Below, in pieces: positions 1 through 8,000 of a DNA stretch of 64,000 nucleotides. Where the stretch lies: the NCBI GenBank assembly GCA_035438985.1, contig DAORJK010000007.1, positions 62,001 to 126,000 on the forward strand. Direction: 5' to 3'. The DNA is from UBA4408 sp002389785 (lineage in GTDB: Bacteria; Bacteroidota; Bacteroidia; UBA4408). The translations under genes were made by a program, and so were the position numbers. The notes beneath the pieces are model-generated. The model did not search any database. It saw only the letters and a program-made list of their open reading frames with translations, and was not told the origin of the DNA. Each line of letters opens with the position of its first letter. Within the stretch, counting starts at the first letter, position 1.

Positions 1-253
1 ACATTTTTATAACTGCATCCACTGCTCCCATTCCGCTTGAAAAACAAAGTGTGTGTTTTGCATTTTCGAGAGCAGCAATATTTTTTTCGAGTGCAGTTCG
101 GGTTGGGTTTTTTCCTCGGGCATACGCATAGCCTTTGTGGTTGCCGGGTGAAGCTTGTACATAAGTTGACGTTTGATAAATAGGAGTCATAATCGCTCCG
201 TTTGAAGCATCGGGTTCTTGGCCAGCATGTATGGCTTTTGTTGCAAATTTCAT
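1..253 (-). CDS. Trans-sulfuration PLP enzyme (cystathionine gamma-synthase/lyase family), N-terminal part
   Basis: The first 84 residues are visible; the rest lies beyond the left edge. The protein begins MKFATKAIHAGQEPD and continues with TPIYQTSTYVQ, a YAYARGKNPTR block and LENAKHTLCFSSGMGAVDAV. These are the N-terminal signatures of the Cys/Met metabolism PLP-dependent family (MetB, MetC, cystathionine gamma-lyase). The YxYxRxxNPT segment normally contributes to the cofactor phosphate site, and the SSGM segment follows it. Enzymes of this family interconvert cystathionine, cysteine and homocysteine, or form methionine precursors, in the cytoplasm. The PLP lysine and the residues that separate synthase from lyase are outside the window, so no gene symbol is given. 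The start is the ATG at 253. A 9-bp inverted repeat lies 19 bases upstream. Confidence 0.88.
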   Translation of the reverse strand, partial: MKFATKAIHAGQEPDASNGAIMTPIYQTSTYVQASPGNHKGYAYARGKNPTRTALEKNIAALENAKHTLCFSSGMGAVDAVIKM

Positions 254-271
254 TCGTATTTTTTTAGGAGG

Positions 272-303
272 ACGAATTTAATTAATTATAGCAATAAATT
301 CGT
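272..303 (-). promoter_or_regulatory. Inverted repeat in the leader of the trans-sulfuration gene
   Basis: The 9-bp arms ACGAATTTA (272-280) and TAAATTCGT (295-303) are perfectly complementary around a 14-base loop. The repeat sits just before the ATG at 253 and after the end of the upstream operon (335). There is no T-run after it on the minus strand, so it is not an ordinary terminator. It could be a leader hairpin or an operator. Its function is unknown, and the AT-rich arms make chance occurrence possible. Confidence 0.3.
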
Positions 304-334
304 AAGAAAGCTTTTGTATTGTTGAGAAGGTAAC

Positions 335-808
335 TTAAAATGTAAAGGGTATTTGAGCACTTTCATCAACAGGGAAATCGCGACTAATAAACAGTGCCTT
401 TGCCTTAACATTTCCCTTAATATGCAAGGTTGCAGAATTATTTTTAAGCACCGACATAAGTGTTGAAATACCGCCTAACAGTGCATTCGACAAATCTAAT
501 TGCACAGTAAATTTTTGCTGAATTTCAGAATTTGCCGGGAGTATTACTTTGTCATTTAACTGAATGGCTCCCATATCCACTTTATTCAGCCAAAGTGCTA
601 ATTCGCCTTGAGTAATTGATATTTTCATAAAATTAGGATTTTGCAATATCAGCGAAACTTCCAACTCGATCCCCTTACCCGAATTCTTGATTACTCTAAC
701 AGCTTCAATTTTTTTTACCTGTACAGGTTTAAACAAGCTGCAAGAGCTAAAGCAAATTAAAATTAATAAACCGAAAAAAAGTCTGGAATAGCGTGAAAAG
801 TTTACCAT
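335..808 (-). CDS. LEA type 2 (LEA14-like) lipoprotein
   Basis: A 157-residue exported protein. The N-terminus has a hydrophobic signal ending in a lipobox (CFSSC, Cys23), so it is probably lipid-anchored. The body matches the LEA14 / water-stress hypersensitivity pattern: a conserved-sounding VKKIEAVRVI strand, then IELEVSLILQNPNFMKISI, where the 'NPN' turn and alternating hydrophobics are typical of this Ig-like beta-sandwich, then a second half describing a norm against a reference state. The exact function of bacterial LEA2 lipoproteins is unknown. It is the last gene of a six-gene minus-strand operon, 4 bases after the preceding gene. Whether it works with the DUF1501 and cytochrome-like genes upstream is inference from spacing. 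Confidence 0.7.
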   Translation of the reverse strand: MVNFSRYSRLFFGLLILICFSSCSLFKPVQVKKIEAVRVIKNSGKGIELEVSLILQNPNFMKISITQGELALWLNKVDMGAIQLNDKVILPANSEIQQKFTVQLDLSNALLGGISTLMSVLKNNSATLHIKGNVKAKALFISRDFPVDESAQIPFTF

Positions 809-812
809 TCGC

Positions 813-1268
813 TTACTTAATAATCATTAACCCTTCGGTAACTACTGTATTACTAGAGTTTCCGGCCCTGTCGGTAAGGTAAATTGAATAACTTACAGGC
901 TCCGAGTTGGCACCATTTAAAATCCCGGGACTGTTTAGTTCAACCATTAAATTACCCTCAATACTTACTTCGGCTCCATCGGGTGAAAGTTGCTTAATTC
1001 GATATTGATAAGTAATTCCATTACGCGAATCGGTAATAAACAAGTTTTTTACAGCATCGTTGTTTTCACCAATATCGCCATCTGCATCTTGGTAAAACAA
1101 ATTAAACACAATTTTATCCTTGTACTCTTTAATTTGAAGGGGATTAACATCCACTAATCTGATTTCAGGTATCACACTTCGCTCATTCTTCTCCTTCTTG
1201 CAAGCAGGAAAGATCACAGTTAAGCAAATAAAACAAATAAATTTAAAAAGTACTAGTCGTTGATTCAT
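813..1268 (-). CDS. Small lipoprotein with acidic DxDGDxG motif
   Basis: A 151-residue protein of unknown function. The signal peptide ends at FPACKKEK, a lipobox followed by the Cys-Lys-Lys usual for Bacteroidota lipoproteins (Cys23). The mature part contains FYQDADGDIGENND, an acidic loop of the kind that binds calcium in beta-rich extracellular domains. The C-terminal half (VSYSIYLTDRAGNSSNTV) reads like a strand-rich Ig-type fold. It lies 2 bases after the cytochrome-like gene and 4 before the LEA14-like gene, so co-transcription is nearly certain. The calcium-binding role is inferred from the motif only. Confidence 0.6.
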   Translation of the reverse strand: MNQRLVLFKFICFICLTVIFPACKKEKNERSVIPEIRLVDVNPLQIKEYKDKIVFNLFYQDADGDIGENNDAVKNLFITDSRNGITYQYRIKQLSPDGAEVSIEGNLMVELNSPGILNGANSEPVSYSIYLTDRAGNSSNTVVTEGLMIIK

Positions 1269-1270
1269 AC

Positions 1271-2221
1271 TTAAGGTTTAATATAAAATGCCCAATAAGT
1301 TTTGTAATAAAACACGGATTCGTTCAATGGAAATTCAGTGTCATTAGCATGGTCTCCGTCGTTGGCATAAAAGCGCATATACACTACAGTATCAGTCGGA
1401 AAATTTGCAACATTAATGGTAGTACGCCAGGTTCTAAAAGTATCGGTAGCAGTTGGAACTTCAAAATAATTGCAAGGGTAGCTTGAAGCGGCACTGAAAT
1501 CGTCTTTCAGTAAGGATAATTTTAATCTACAATTTTGCAAAGAGGATATTTTAGTGCTGTCATCGCTTGCTACAGATAGTATTTGCACTACATCATTATG
1601 CGAAACGATAAAGGGGTTATATGACAAACTATCGACGCGATTATTATCTTTGGAATACTCAATTGCAAACGTTGGATCGAATGCACCATAGGCAATAATT
1701 TTAGGTTCCTGATTTGGATAGCTAGGTACATTCCCATGAATGTCGCGTGCACCCGCTAATATCCATTTACTAATGCTGGAAAGTTCTGCAGGTGAAAGTG
1801 ATTCTCTGTATAGCGGCATTCGTCCTCCTGAAGTATCGCCATTGCTTACAATTCGTTCATGAATTACCCTCTGCCATAACCAACTTTTTGCTGTATCAAA
1901 AGGCAATATCCTTACTTGCCAAGGGTCCAATTGCTTAATAACAGGGTGATAAACCAGAGTAGCATAGGCAGATTGCACTGTTCTGAAATCAGGTTCAAAA
2001 CTTCCATCGTGACAGCTTGGGTTGGCGCATTTTACAGCGAAAATATTTTTATGAATTCCTAAAAATGAAGTTGAACTAATACTGTCATCCGGAATTTGAG
2101 GTCCTGAATTCAAACTCTCAAATGGATTTTCAGGTGCTGTTTCATCTTTGTCTTTGCATGAATTAATAAGCGCAGCAATTATAGAAACAAGAAGCAACCA
2201 CAAAAAATATTTTTTCATCAT
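1271..2221 (-). CDS. Lipoprotein with cytochrome-c-like C-x4-C-H site
   Basis: A 316-residue exported protein. The lipobox is INSC (Cys22). Residues 50-75 include a KCANPSCHDG segment: two cysteines separated by four residues and followed by His71, where an ordinary haem-c site has two residues between the cysteines. A later GGRMPLY segment (Met135) followed by LSPAELSSISKWILAGA looks like the distal Met region and final helix of a class I cytochrome c, as in the planctomycete-type cytochrome domain (PSCyt1). The C-terminal half is beta-rich and unrecognised. The gene sits 7 bases downstream of a DUF1501 gene, a partnership known for planctomycete-type cytochrome proteins. Covalent haem attachment to a C-x4-C-H site is inference; it could instead be a haem-free relative. 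Confidence 0.65.
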   Translation of the reverse strand: MMKKYFLWLLLVSIIAALINSCKDKDETAPENPFESLNSGPQIPDDSISSTSFLGIHKNIFAVKCANPSCHDGSFEPDFRTVQSAYATLVYHPVIKQLDPWQVRILPFDTAKSWLWQRVIHERIVSNGDTSGGRMPLYRESLSPAELSSISKWILAGARDIHGNVPSYPNQEPKIIAYGAFDPTFAIEYSKDNNRVDSLSYNPFIVSHNDVVQILSVASDDSTKISSLQNCRLKLSLLKDDFSAASSYPCNYFEVPTATDTFRTWRTTINVANFPTDTVVYMRFYANDGDHANDTEFPLNESVFYYKTYWAFYIKP

Positions 2222-2228
2222 CCTAAGA

Positions 2229-3548
2229 TTAAATAAATGCTTGTGTTAAGGGATTTCCCATTTTATTTCGGTAACTCAACGGAATGTCTGAATAAAATCC
2301 AAGCACATCGGCAATGGTAGGAACTATGTCAATACTTTCTCCAAGTCCCTGCGGGTTTGTAAAAACCGTATTTTGCTTTACTTTACCAGTTGGTCCTAAA
2401 ATTAAACAGAAAATTTCTCGCGAAGTAGGGTCGTTGGTATGATCAAGTGCATATCGACCATAAGAATCAACCAGTGAATTATGCGTTAAGTTACGACCGT
2501 GTTCAGGTGCTACAATTAGTACCGTATTATTTGCCATTCCGGGTGTTGATTGAATAGTATTCCAAAGATGACTCAATGCGTAATCGGCTTTACGCATGTT
2601 GTTGCAATACTGTGTAAAGTTCGAATGTGCAATATCTACATCTTGCATATTCACTACCAATAATTCAGGTTTAAAGCGTTGAATAATTTTCTCAGCAAAA
2701 AAGATATTGTACATATCATTGTTCATGGCAGTTCCCAAATTCCACGGATCGTTGTACAATCCAGCGACAGCTTCGTTAAAGGATTGTTGAATAAACCCCT
2801 CTATTTGAGCAGCTTCACTTTCAGCATTTGTTACACCAGCATCAGCTGCTTTTGTTTGATTTGCAAAATTGTTATCCAAAAAAGTACGCATTGATTTCGC
2901 TGCGGTTACTTGTGTATTAGTAAAGACTTTTGGATTTCCCAATGCATTATATCCTCCTAGACTAATTATCGAAGCAGGTTGAATGTGATTCCCTCCATAA
3001 ATAGCTCCATAGTTGGCGTCTTTACTAAAGTTTAATGCAGGATAAGGTCCGAGTGAATTACTCACCCACCAAGTATTCAGTGCGGTTTGTGAAGGTGAAT
3101 TGTGCTTGCGGTAATACTCAAAAATTGTTGGGTGTTCGGGGTTCGTTTTAATATCTAAATCGGTATTGGTATAAACTCCGGTTATGGCAGTAGTATGTCC
3201 GTTAAAATGTCCGGTTGGTCCTGATTTATATCTGAAATCCTTAAACAATGATCCCTGCAATTGCAGCGGAATACCTGTTGCGGCTGGCAGTGGATCCATA
3301 CCTGCAAGAATATCAGAGGATATAGCTTCTGTGCCAGGTAAGGTATAGGTCATTAAATTACCTTCCGCCTTTTGAAGTGTTTCCAAATTACGCACTCCGC
3401 CCGCAAAAAGGCAAAATACAACATGATCGGCTTTACGAATTCCCGTTGAAGCAAATAATCTACCGGATGGCAAAATATAAGGAAATGTTAAAGCTCCGGC
3501 TGTAGCCAATCCTGCTCGCTTAATAAAACCTCTGCGTGTTGTATTCAT
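2229..3548 (-). CDS. Tat-exported DUF1501-family protein
   Basis: A 439-residue protein. It starts MNTTRRGFIKRAG followed by a hydrophobic stretch, a clear twin-arginine signal, so it is probably folded before export. The body fits the DUF1501 family, an alkaline-phosphatase/sulfatase-like fold: KADHVVFCLFAGGVRNLE near the mature N-terminus, GHFNGHTTAITG, VVNMQDVDIAHSNF, and TVLIVAPEHGRNL, the last resembling the metal-binding 'D/E-HG' segment of the superfamily. Family members are often annotated as secreted hydrolases of unknown substrate. It lies between two small lipoproteins and a cytochrome-like lipoprotein, with gaps of 7-8 bases. The specific activity is not known. Confidence 0.75.
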   Translation of the reverse strand: MNTTRRGFIKRAGLATAGALTFPYILPSGRLFASTGIRKADHVVFCLFAGGVRNLETLQKAEGNLMTYTLPGTEAISSDILAGMDPLPAATGIPLQLQGSLFKDFRYKSGPTGHFNGHTTAITGVYTNTDLDIKTNPEHPTIFEYYRKHNSPSQTALNTWWVSNSLGPYPALNFSKDANYGAIYGGNHIQPASIISLGGYNALGNPKVFTNTQVTAAKSMRTFLDNNFANQTKAADAGVTNAESEAAQIEGFIQQSFNEAVAGLYNDPWNLGTAMNNDMYNIFFAEKIIQRFKPELLVVNMQDVDIAHSNFTQYCNNMRKADYALSHLWNTIQSTPGMANNTVLIVAPEHGRNLTHNSLVDSYGRYALDHTNDPTSREIFCLILGPTGKVKQNTVFTNPQGLGESIDIVPTIADVLGFYSDIPLSYRNKMGNPLTQAFI

Positions 3549-3556
3549 ATCCCAAT

Positions 3557-4090
3557 TTAATAATGACGGTATTCATTTGACGTTAGCATTCCATAATAAA
3601 TTAATTCAGGACTTATGGTAGTATCTGCCTGAATAATATTTTTTGTGCCGTATAGCTCAAATTCGTTTGGTGTTCGATTTAGAAATTTGGTATAGGTTTC
3701 TTTCAAAAACTGCTCAGTGTTTTGCAGCATTTGCGCTTTGCTTGGTATTTGTGTACCCGGAGCATTTAGAAAGTTCTTAATGATTAAATTTTCCATTAGT
3801 TTTTTATCTCCAAATGCAGAATACAACAAGGATAGTTGAGTTAAATCATTGGCAGAAATGGTTGTTCCAAAAATATCGGCATAGGCTATAGAAATAAACT
3901 CTGTGGTTGTTTTAACTGAAGGTTTGTTAGCTCCTTCCTGCTTTACAGTTACATCGTTGACTCCATACACATAGGTTTTTTCCTTTTTGCAAGCTACACC
4001 GGCTAACAATAAGAAACAAACAAAAATGCCTTTCAAGAGTGTTGAAGGCAGAATTACTGATTTACTTATTTTATATTCCAACATATTCAT
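3557..4090 (-). CDS. Lipoprotein with LNRTPNEFEL motif
   Basis: A 177-residue lipoprotein of unknown function. A long N-region precedes a hydrophobic signal ending VACKKEK (Cys34). The C-terminal half is helical and carries TKFLNRTPNEFELYG, a motif also seen in the upstream neighbour as ISVLGREPSTAEL and FLNRYPTDAEL. The start is ATG at 4090 or the in-frame ATG two codons later; either way it overlaps the preceding gene by about 14-20 bases, which implies translational coupling. The motif recalls the 'LLGR-P-x-x-E' element of DUF1549/DUF4214-type domains. That link is a visual judgement, not a search result. Confidence 0.6.
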   Translation of the reverse strand: MNMLEYKISKSVILPSTLLKGIFVCFLLLAGVACKKEKTYVYGVNDVTVKQEGANKPSVKTTTEFISIAYADIFGTTISANDLTQLSLLYSAFGDKKLMENLIIKNFLNAPGTQIPSKAQMLQNTEQFLKETYTKFLNRTPNEFELYGTKNIIQADTTISPELIYYGMLTSNEYRHY

Positions 4091-4955
4091 CGAGCAATAG
4101 AATTCGTTTTTGTAATAATTTGTAGTTTTTATCCGCTTTGTACTTTAGGCTCAAATCGGTCATTTCCGCCGAGTTGGGTGCCCTAAACAAATAGCGAATA
4201 AAAAGTGCTCTTACCTGCCCTTCAAAGTAATTATCCGAATTAAAGAAAATAGTTATAAAATCAGATTTTGAATTACCGGTTTCCAAAAACAAAGATGCAT
4301 TGAATCCATCTACCATATTAATTGCATTTTCAAGTTCTGCATCCGTTGGATAACGGTTTAAGAAATTTTGAAATGTAGCTGTTACAAAATTGGATGTTCC
4401 CATATTGATTTGATCATAAAAATAATTAAAAACACAGCGCTTATGCATACCTATAATATCCAAAGAATCAGCTTGCAAAGCACCGGGAACATTATACATC
4501 AATTGGAGTTTATGTATTTCAATTTCAATTACCGGCCATAAATTTTGAAATGAAGTATTGCTTAATAAAGATGTGTAAATCGCAATATACATTCTTATTT
4601 CAGAAGTGTCGGTTGCATTGAGCAGTTCGTTGCTGGCAATTATCCAATTTCTAAACGAATAACCTTGCTTATTTAAAACTGCGTCAAGGAAAACTGCTCT
4701 ACTGTTCGATGAAAAATTTCCGCTATTCAGCACAGCTAAATCTGTATTTAATTCAGCTGTTGATGGCTCTCTTCCTAAAACAGAGATATATACTTTGTTG
4801 ATGTAATTTTTTTTGGTGAGTTCAGATATGGTATGGTCGGTGGGTGAAGTATTGTTTGGAATTATAACTTCTTCAGTTTTTTTACAGGATAGAAAGGCCA
4901 TACAGCCAATCAATAAAAAAAGTATGTGTATTTTTTTAACCTTACTGTTTAACAT
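4071..4955 (-). CDS. Lipoprotein with two (L/I)xR-P-E repeats
   Basis: A 294-residue exported lipoprotein; the signal ends FLSCKKTEE (Cys24). The mature part is mostly helical and contains two copies of a short motif: NKVYISVLGREPSTAELNTD and, about 130 residues later, TATFQNFLNRYPTDAELENA. A third weaker copy is RYLFRAPNSAEMTDL near the C-terminus. The same element occurs once in the next gene, so the two proteins look paralogous. It is the first gene of the six-gene operon. Similar helical repeats occur in DUF1549/DUF1553-type partners of DUF1501 proteins in Planctomycetes; homology here is inferred from the motif and gene order. Confidence 0.6.
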   Translation of the reverse strand: MLNSKVKKIHILFLLIGCMAFLSCKKTEEVIIPNNTSPTDHTISELTKKNYINKVYISVLGREPSTAELNTDLAVLNSGNFSSNSRAVFLDAVLNKQGYSFRNWIIASNELLNATDTSEIRMYIAIYTSLLSNTSFQNLWPVIEIEIHKLQLMYNVPGALQADSLDIIGMHKRCVFNYFYDQINMGTSNFVTATFQNFLNRYPTDAELENAINMVDGFNASLFLETGNSKSDFITIFFNSDNYFEGQVRALFIRYLFRAPNSAEMTDLSLKYKADKNYKLLQKRILLLDEYVGI

Positions 4956-5025
4956 AAAGTAAAATTAGGTGAAGTTTATATGCGAAACGAATTTTTTGTT
5001 CTACATATTGTTTATAAAGATAAAA

Positions 5026-5059
5026 AAAACACCCCAATCGTTGCCTATTGGGGTGTTTT
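5026..5059 (-). terminator. Rho-independent terminator after the 2063-residue protein gene
   Basis: The 13-bp arms AAAACACCCCAAT (5026-5038) and ATTGGGGTGTTTT (5047-5059) close an 8-base loop. Read on the minus strand the hairpin is followed by a run of T. It lies 22 bases past the stop of the large gene at 5081 and before the next operon begins at 4955. Confidence 0.9.
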
Positions 5060-5080
5060 TATTGATTATTTATTTAATTA

Positions 5081-8000
5081 TTATCTCACTACAAATTTCA
5101 CTCGGCTTACAGTGCCATTGATTTGAGCTTCTACTGTGTAAACTCCCGCAGCCAATGTTTGCTCCGGTTGTAATACTACTCGGCTCTCTTCTTTAGTTAT
5201 AACTTGTGTGCTGTAAACTTTTGCTCCCAACACATTGTAAATGTTGATGACAACTTTTTCGTTAGCTTGTTGTATTCCATTTAACTCAACATAGTAAGTT
5301 TCGTTTACTGCTGATGGATTTGGATATACACTCAATCCTAATTCAGCTGCAGCTGCTTCAACTTTTCCGTCTTCAGCTAAGAATGGATTGTAACGTGGTA
5401 CGGTTGCACTGGTTGTTACTGTACAAACTGCACCATACGAACTCCATACTCCTCCTGCATAACTTGCTACCTCTACATTGTAAGGTGTATTTGGTAACAC
5501 ATTCAATCCGCCACAGCATACCAAAGTCCAAGTAAATCGGAAATCAGTTGATGGTGCATTACGATCTACTATTTTAGTATAAGTAGCTCCGCTGGTTGCA
5601 ACATCTGTGATGCGGTAACGGTAGTTAGTAGCCGCAGGTACTGCGTTGCAGTAAATTGGTGTACTAAAGGTTGGTAAAGTATACAAGCAATAAGCCGGTT
5701 GCAATTGAGTAAGCGGCTGTGCAGGAGTAGTTACCTGACACATTGATCCTGCTGTGCTCCATACTCCACCCACATTGTTTTGTACAGTGATGTCGTAGGT
5801 AGTTGCATAACGTAATCCTACTCCGCCAACGGTTGGTAACCAGTTTAATCGGAAATCATTTAAGGTTGAATTACGATCAGCAGTTGCATTGTAACCTAAG
5901 GCAGCATTTACAGCAGTATAACGATAATTACCTGCTCCTACTACTGGTATACAGTAAATCTGATCGGTAATGTTGGTTAACGTTTTACCGCAGGATTGCT
6001 GTGGTCCAGGAGCTGCAACTAATTGTGTTTGTGGTTGACCACTCAAAGTTACTGTACAAGTAGGACCAAAGGTTCCCAATGTTCCAGGTAAGTTTCCTTG
6101 TGCCGGTCCGGTACGTCCAACTAAAGCACGCACTTGTACGTCATAAGTAAATCCAAACTGTACACGTTCCACCAATAGTGGCGATGTTTGATATGCCCAA
6201 TACAAACGGTAGTCTAATGCCGGAGCACCACGCATCCAAGTATGGTCGTATGCCAAGGTATTTTGTACAATTCTGTATTCGTAATCGTTCGCTCCACCTA
6301 CTGAGTCAATGTACAATGGAGTATACAAATCGGTGAGGGTTGCTCCACAAGATGCACCACGCAATTGAGTAGTTGGGAAAGGGCCCATGGTTACAGGACA
6401 AGAAGCACCATAAGGACTCCAAACATTGTTCTTTTTATATGAAACAGAAACATCATAAGTTTCTCCATATACTACACCCGGAGCCCATTTTAAGCGGAAA
6501 TCGGGAATGGCGAGATTTCGTGTAAACTCATAACTATAGCTGATGCCTAAGTTTTCAATTTTAAACTTATAATCTTGTGCACCATATATTGGTTGTACTA
6601 AAAGTTGATCATACAAACTTGGAATGGTGATACATGAACCCGGATCTAGCGCAGCAACCGGAATTTCCTTTACTTGAATATCATCTAAATATAAACTTGC
6701 AGCACCTGCGGCGCTATTAGCATGTATTCCATAGTAATGAATACCTGTTAACAAAGGAATAATATCAGCAGTTGAGTCAAGAACGTAAGTTAAATTTGTA
6801 AGACCTGTTAGTTGCTTTACAGAAGATGTTGAAGTCATAGTTGCCGCATCTGCTGAATTGCTTACAAATAGTTCAAACTGTTCAGGATTAGCAGCGTTGC
6901 TTACACGGTAATAAAAATAAATTCGATACAGTTTTCCTGCTGTTAAATTCATTGGTGCTGAATATACCCAATCATCTTTTGCCGTAGTATTATTAGTGTT
7001 TTTGTCGATTGCTAAGTGACGACTACCTCCATGCGGAGCAGTAGTACTGGTATACCAAGTAAATGCGTCAACAGGGAAATTTTCATTTGAACTCGTCATT
7101 CCACAAGGCAATGCAGGGGGAGTTACACCATTATCCATTGTTTCGGTATATGAAGAAGGTGATTGGGTAGGTGTAACTGTAAAACTAGAACCAGTTGTAA
7201 AGGTCCCAATGGTACATCCACTAGCCTGTCCAAATACATTTACTGAAACAATCTGATAGTAGTAAGGTGTATTGCTTGCCAACACAGGTAAATTATAGCT
7301 TAAGGAAGTACCCACATTCCAGCCCATTAAGATATCTGTAGGAGGATTATCTGTACCGAAATTAACTAAGTAAGTATCGCAATCACCGGAGCTTGGCCAT
7401 GAAAGAGAAACACCGGTTGGACATGAAATATTATTAGCAGTTGCTACAACACAAGTTGGAAGTGCAAAATCAATTGCAGGAGCATCTGTTTGAGTAAGCG
7501 CAACAACTGCCTTACTTAATACAGTAGTTGTGTTTGCAGAGCTTGGCCAAACTCCATCAGCATCAGTTGAAGCACCAAACACACTGTTGTCTTCATTGCG
7601 AGATTCAATTCTACGAACTCCATTAGGATTATTTGCACCAATTGGTATTATTGCAGCAAAATCACCTGCCAAACTAGCTCCCGATTGCGACCAAATTTCA
7701 TTTACTGCAGTAGGTAATTCAGAAGAAGAGCCATTCGTTACAGAAGCTTGTCGGATTAAAAAAGAGTATAAAGGATTTCCGGTTCCTGCAGTGTTATCAT
7801 AAAGTAATACATGTTTGCCATCGGCACAAATTGCAGAACGTCCCGTTAAATATGCTCCATCGTCGGCAGTTGAAACGGTTAAAGGAATGGTTGCAACATC
7901 TAAAGAGGTGATGGTTTTAGAACCAATAAATTGTGGGTTTGCAGGCATTGATGCTGCGTGTAAGGTAACTCCAACTCTGATATTGTGAATTTGACCTGCA

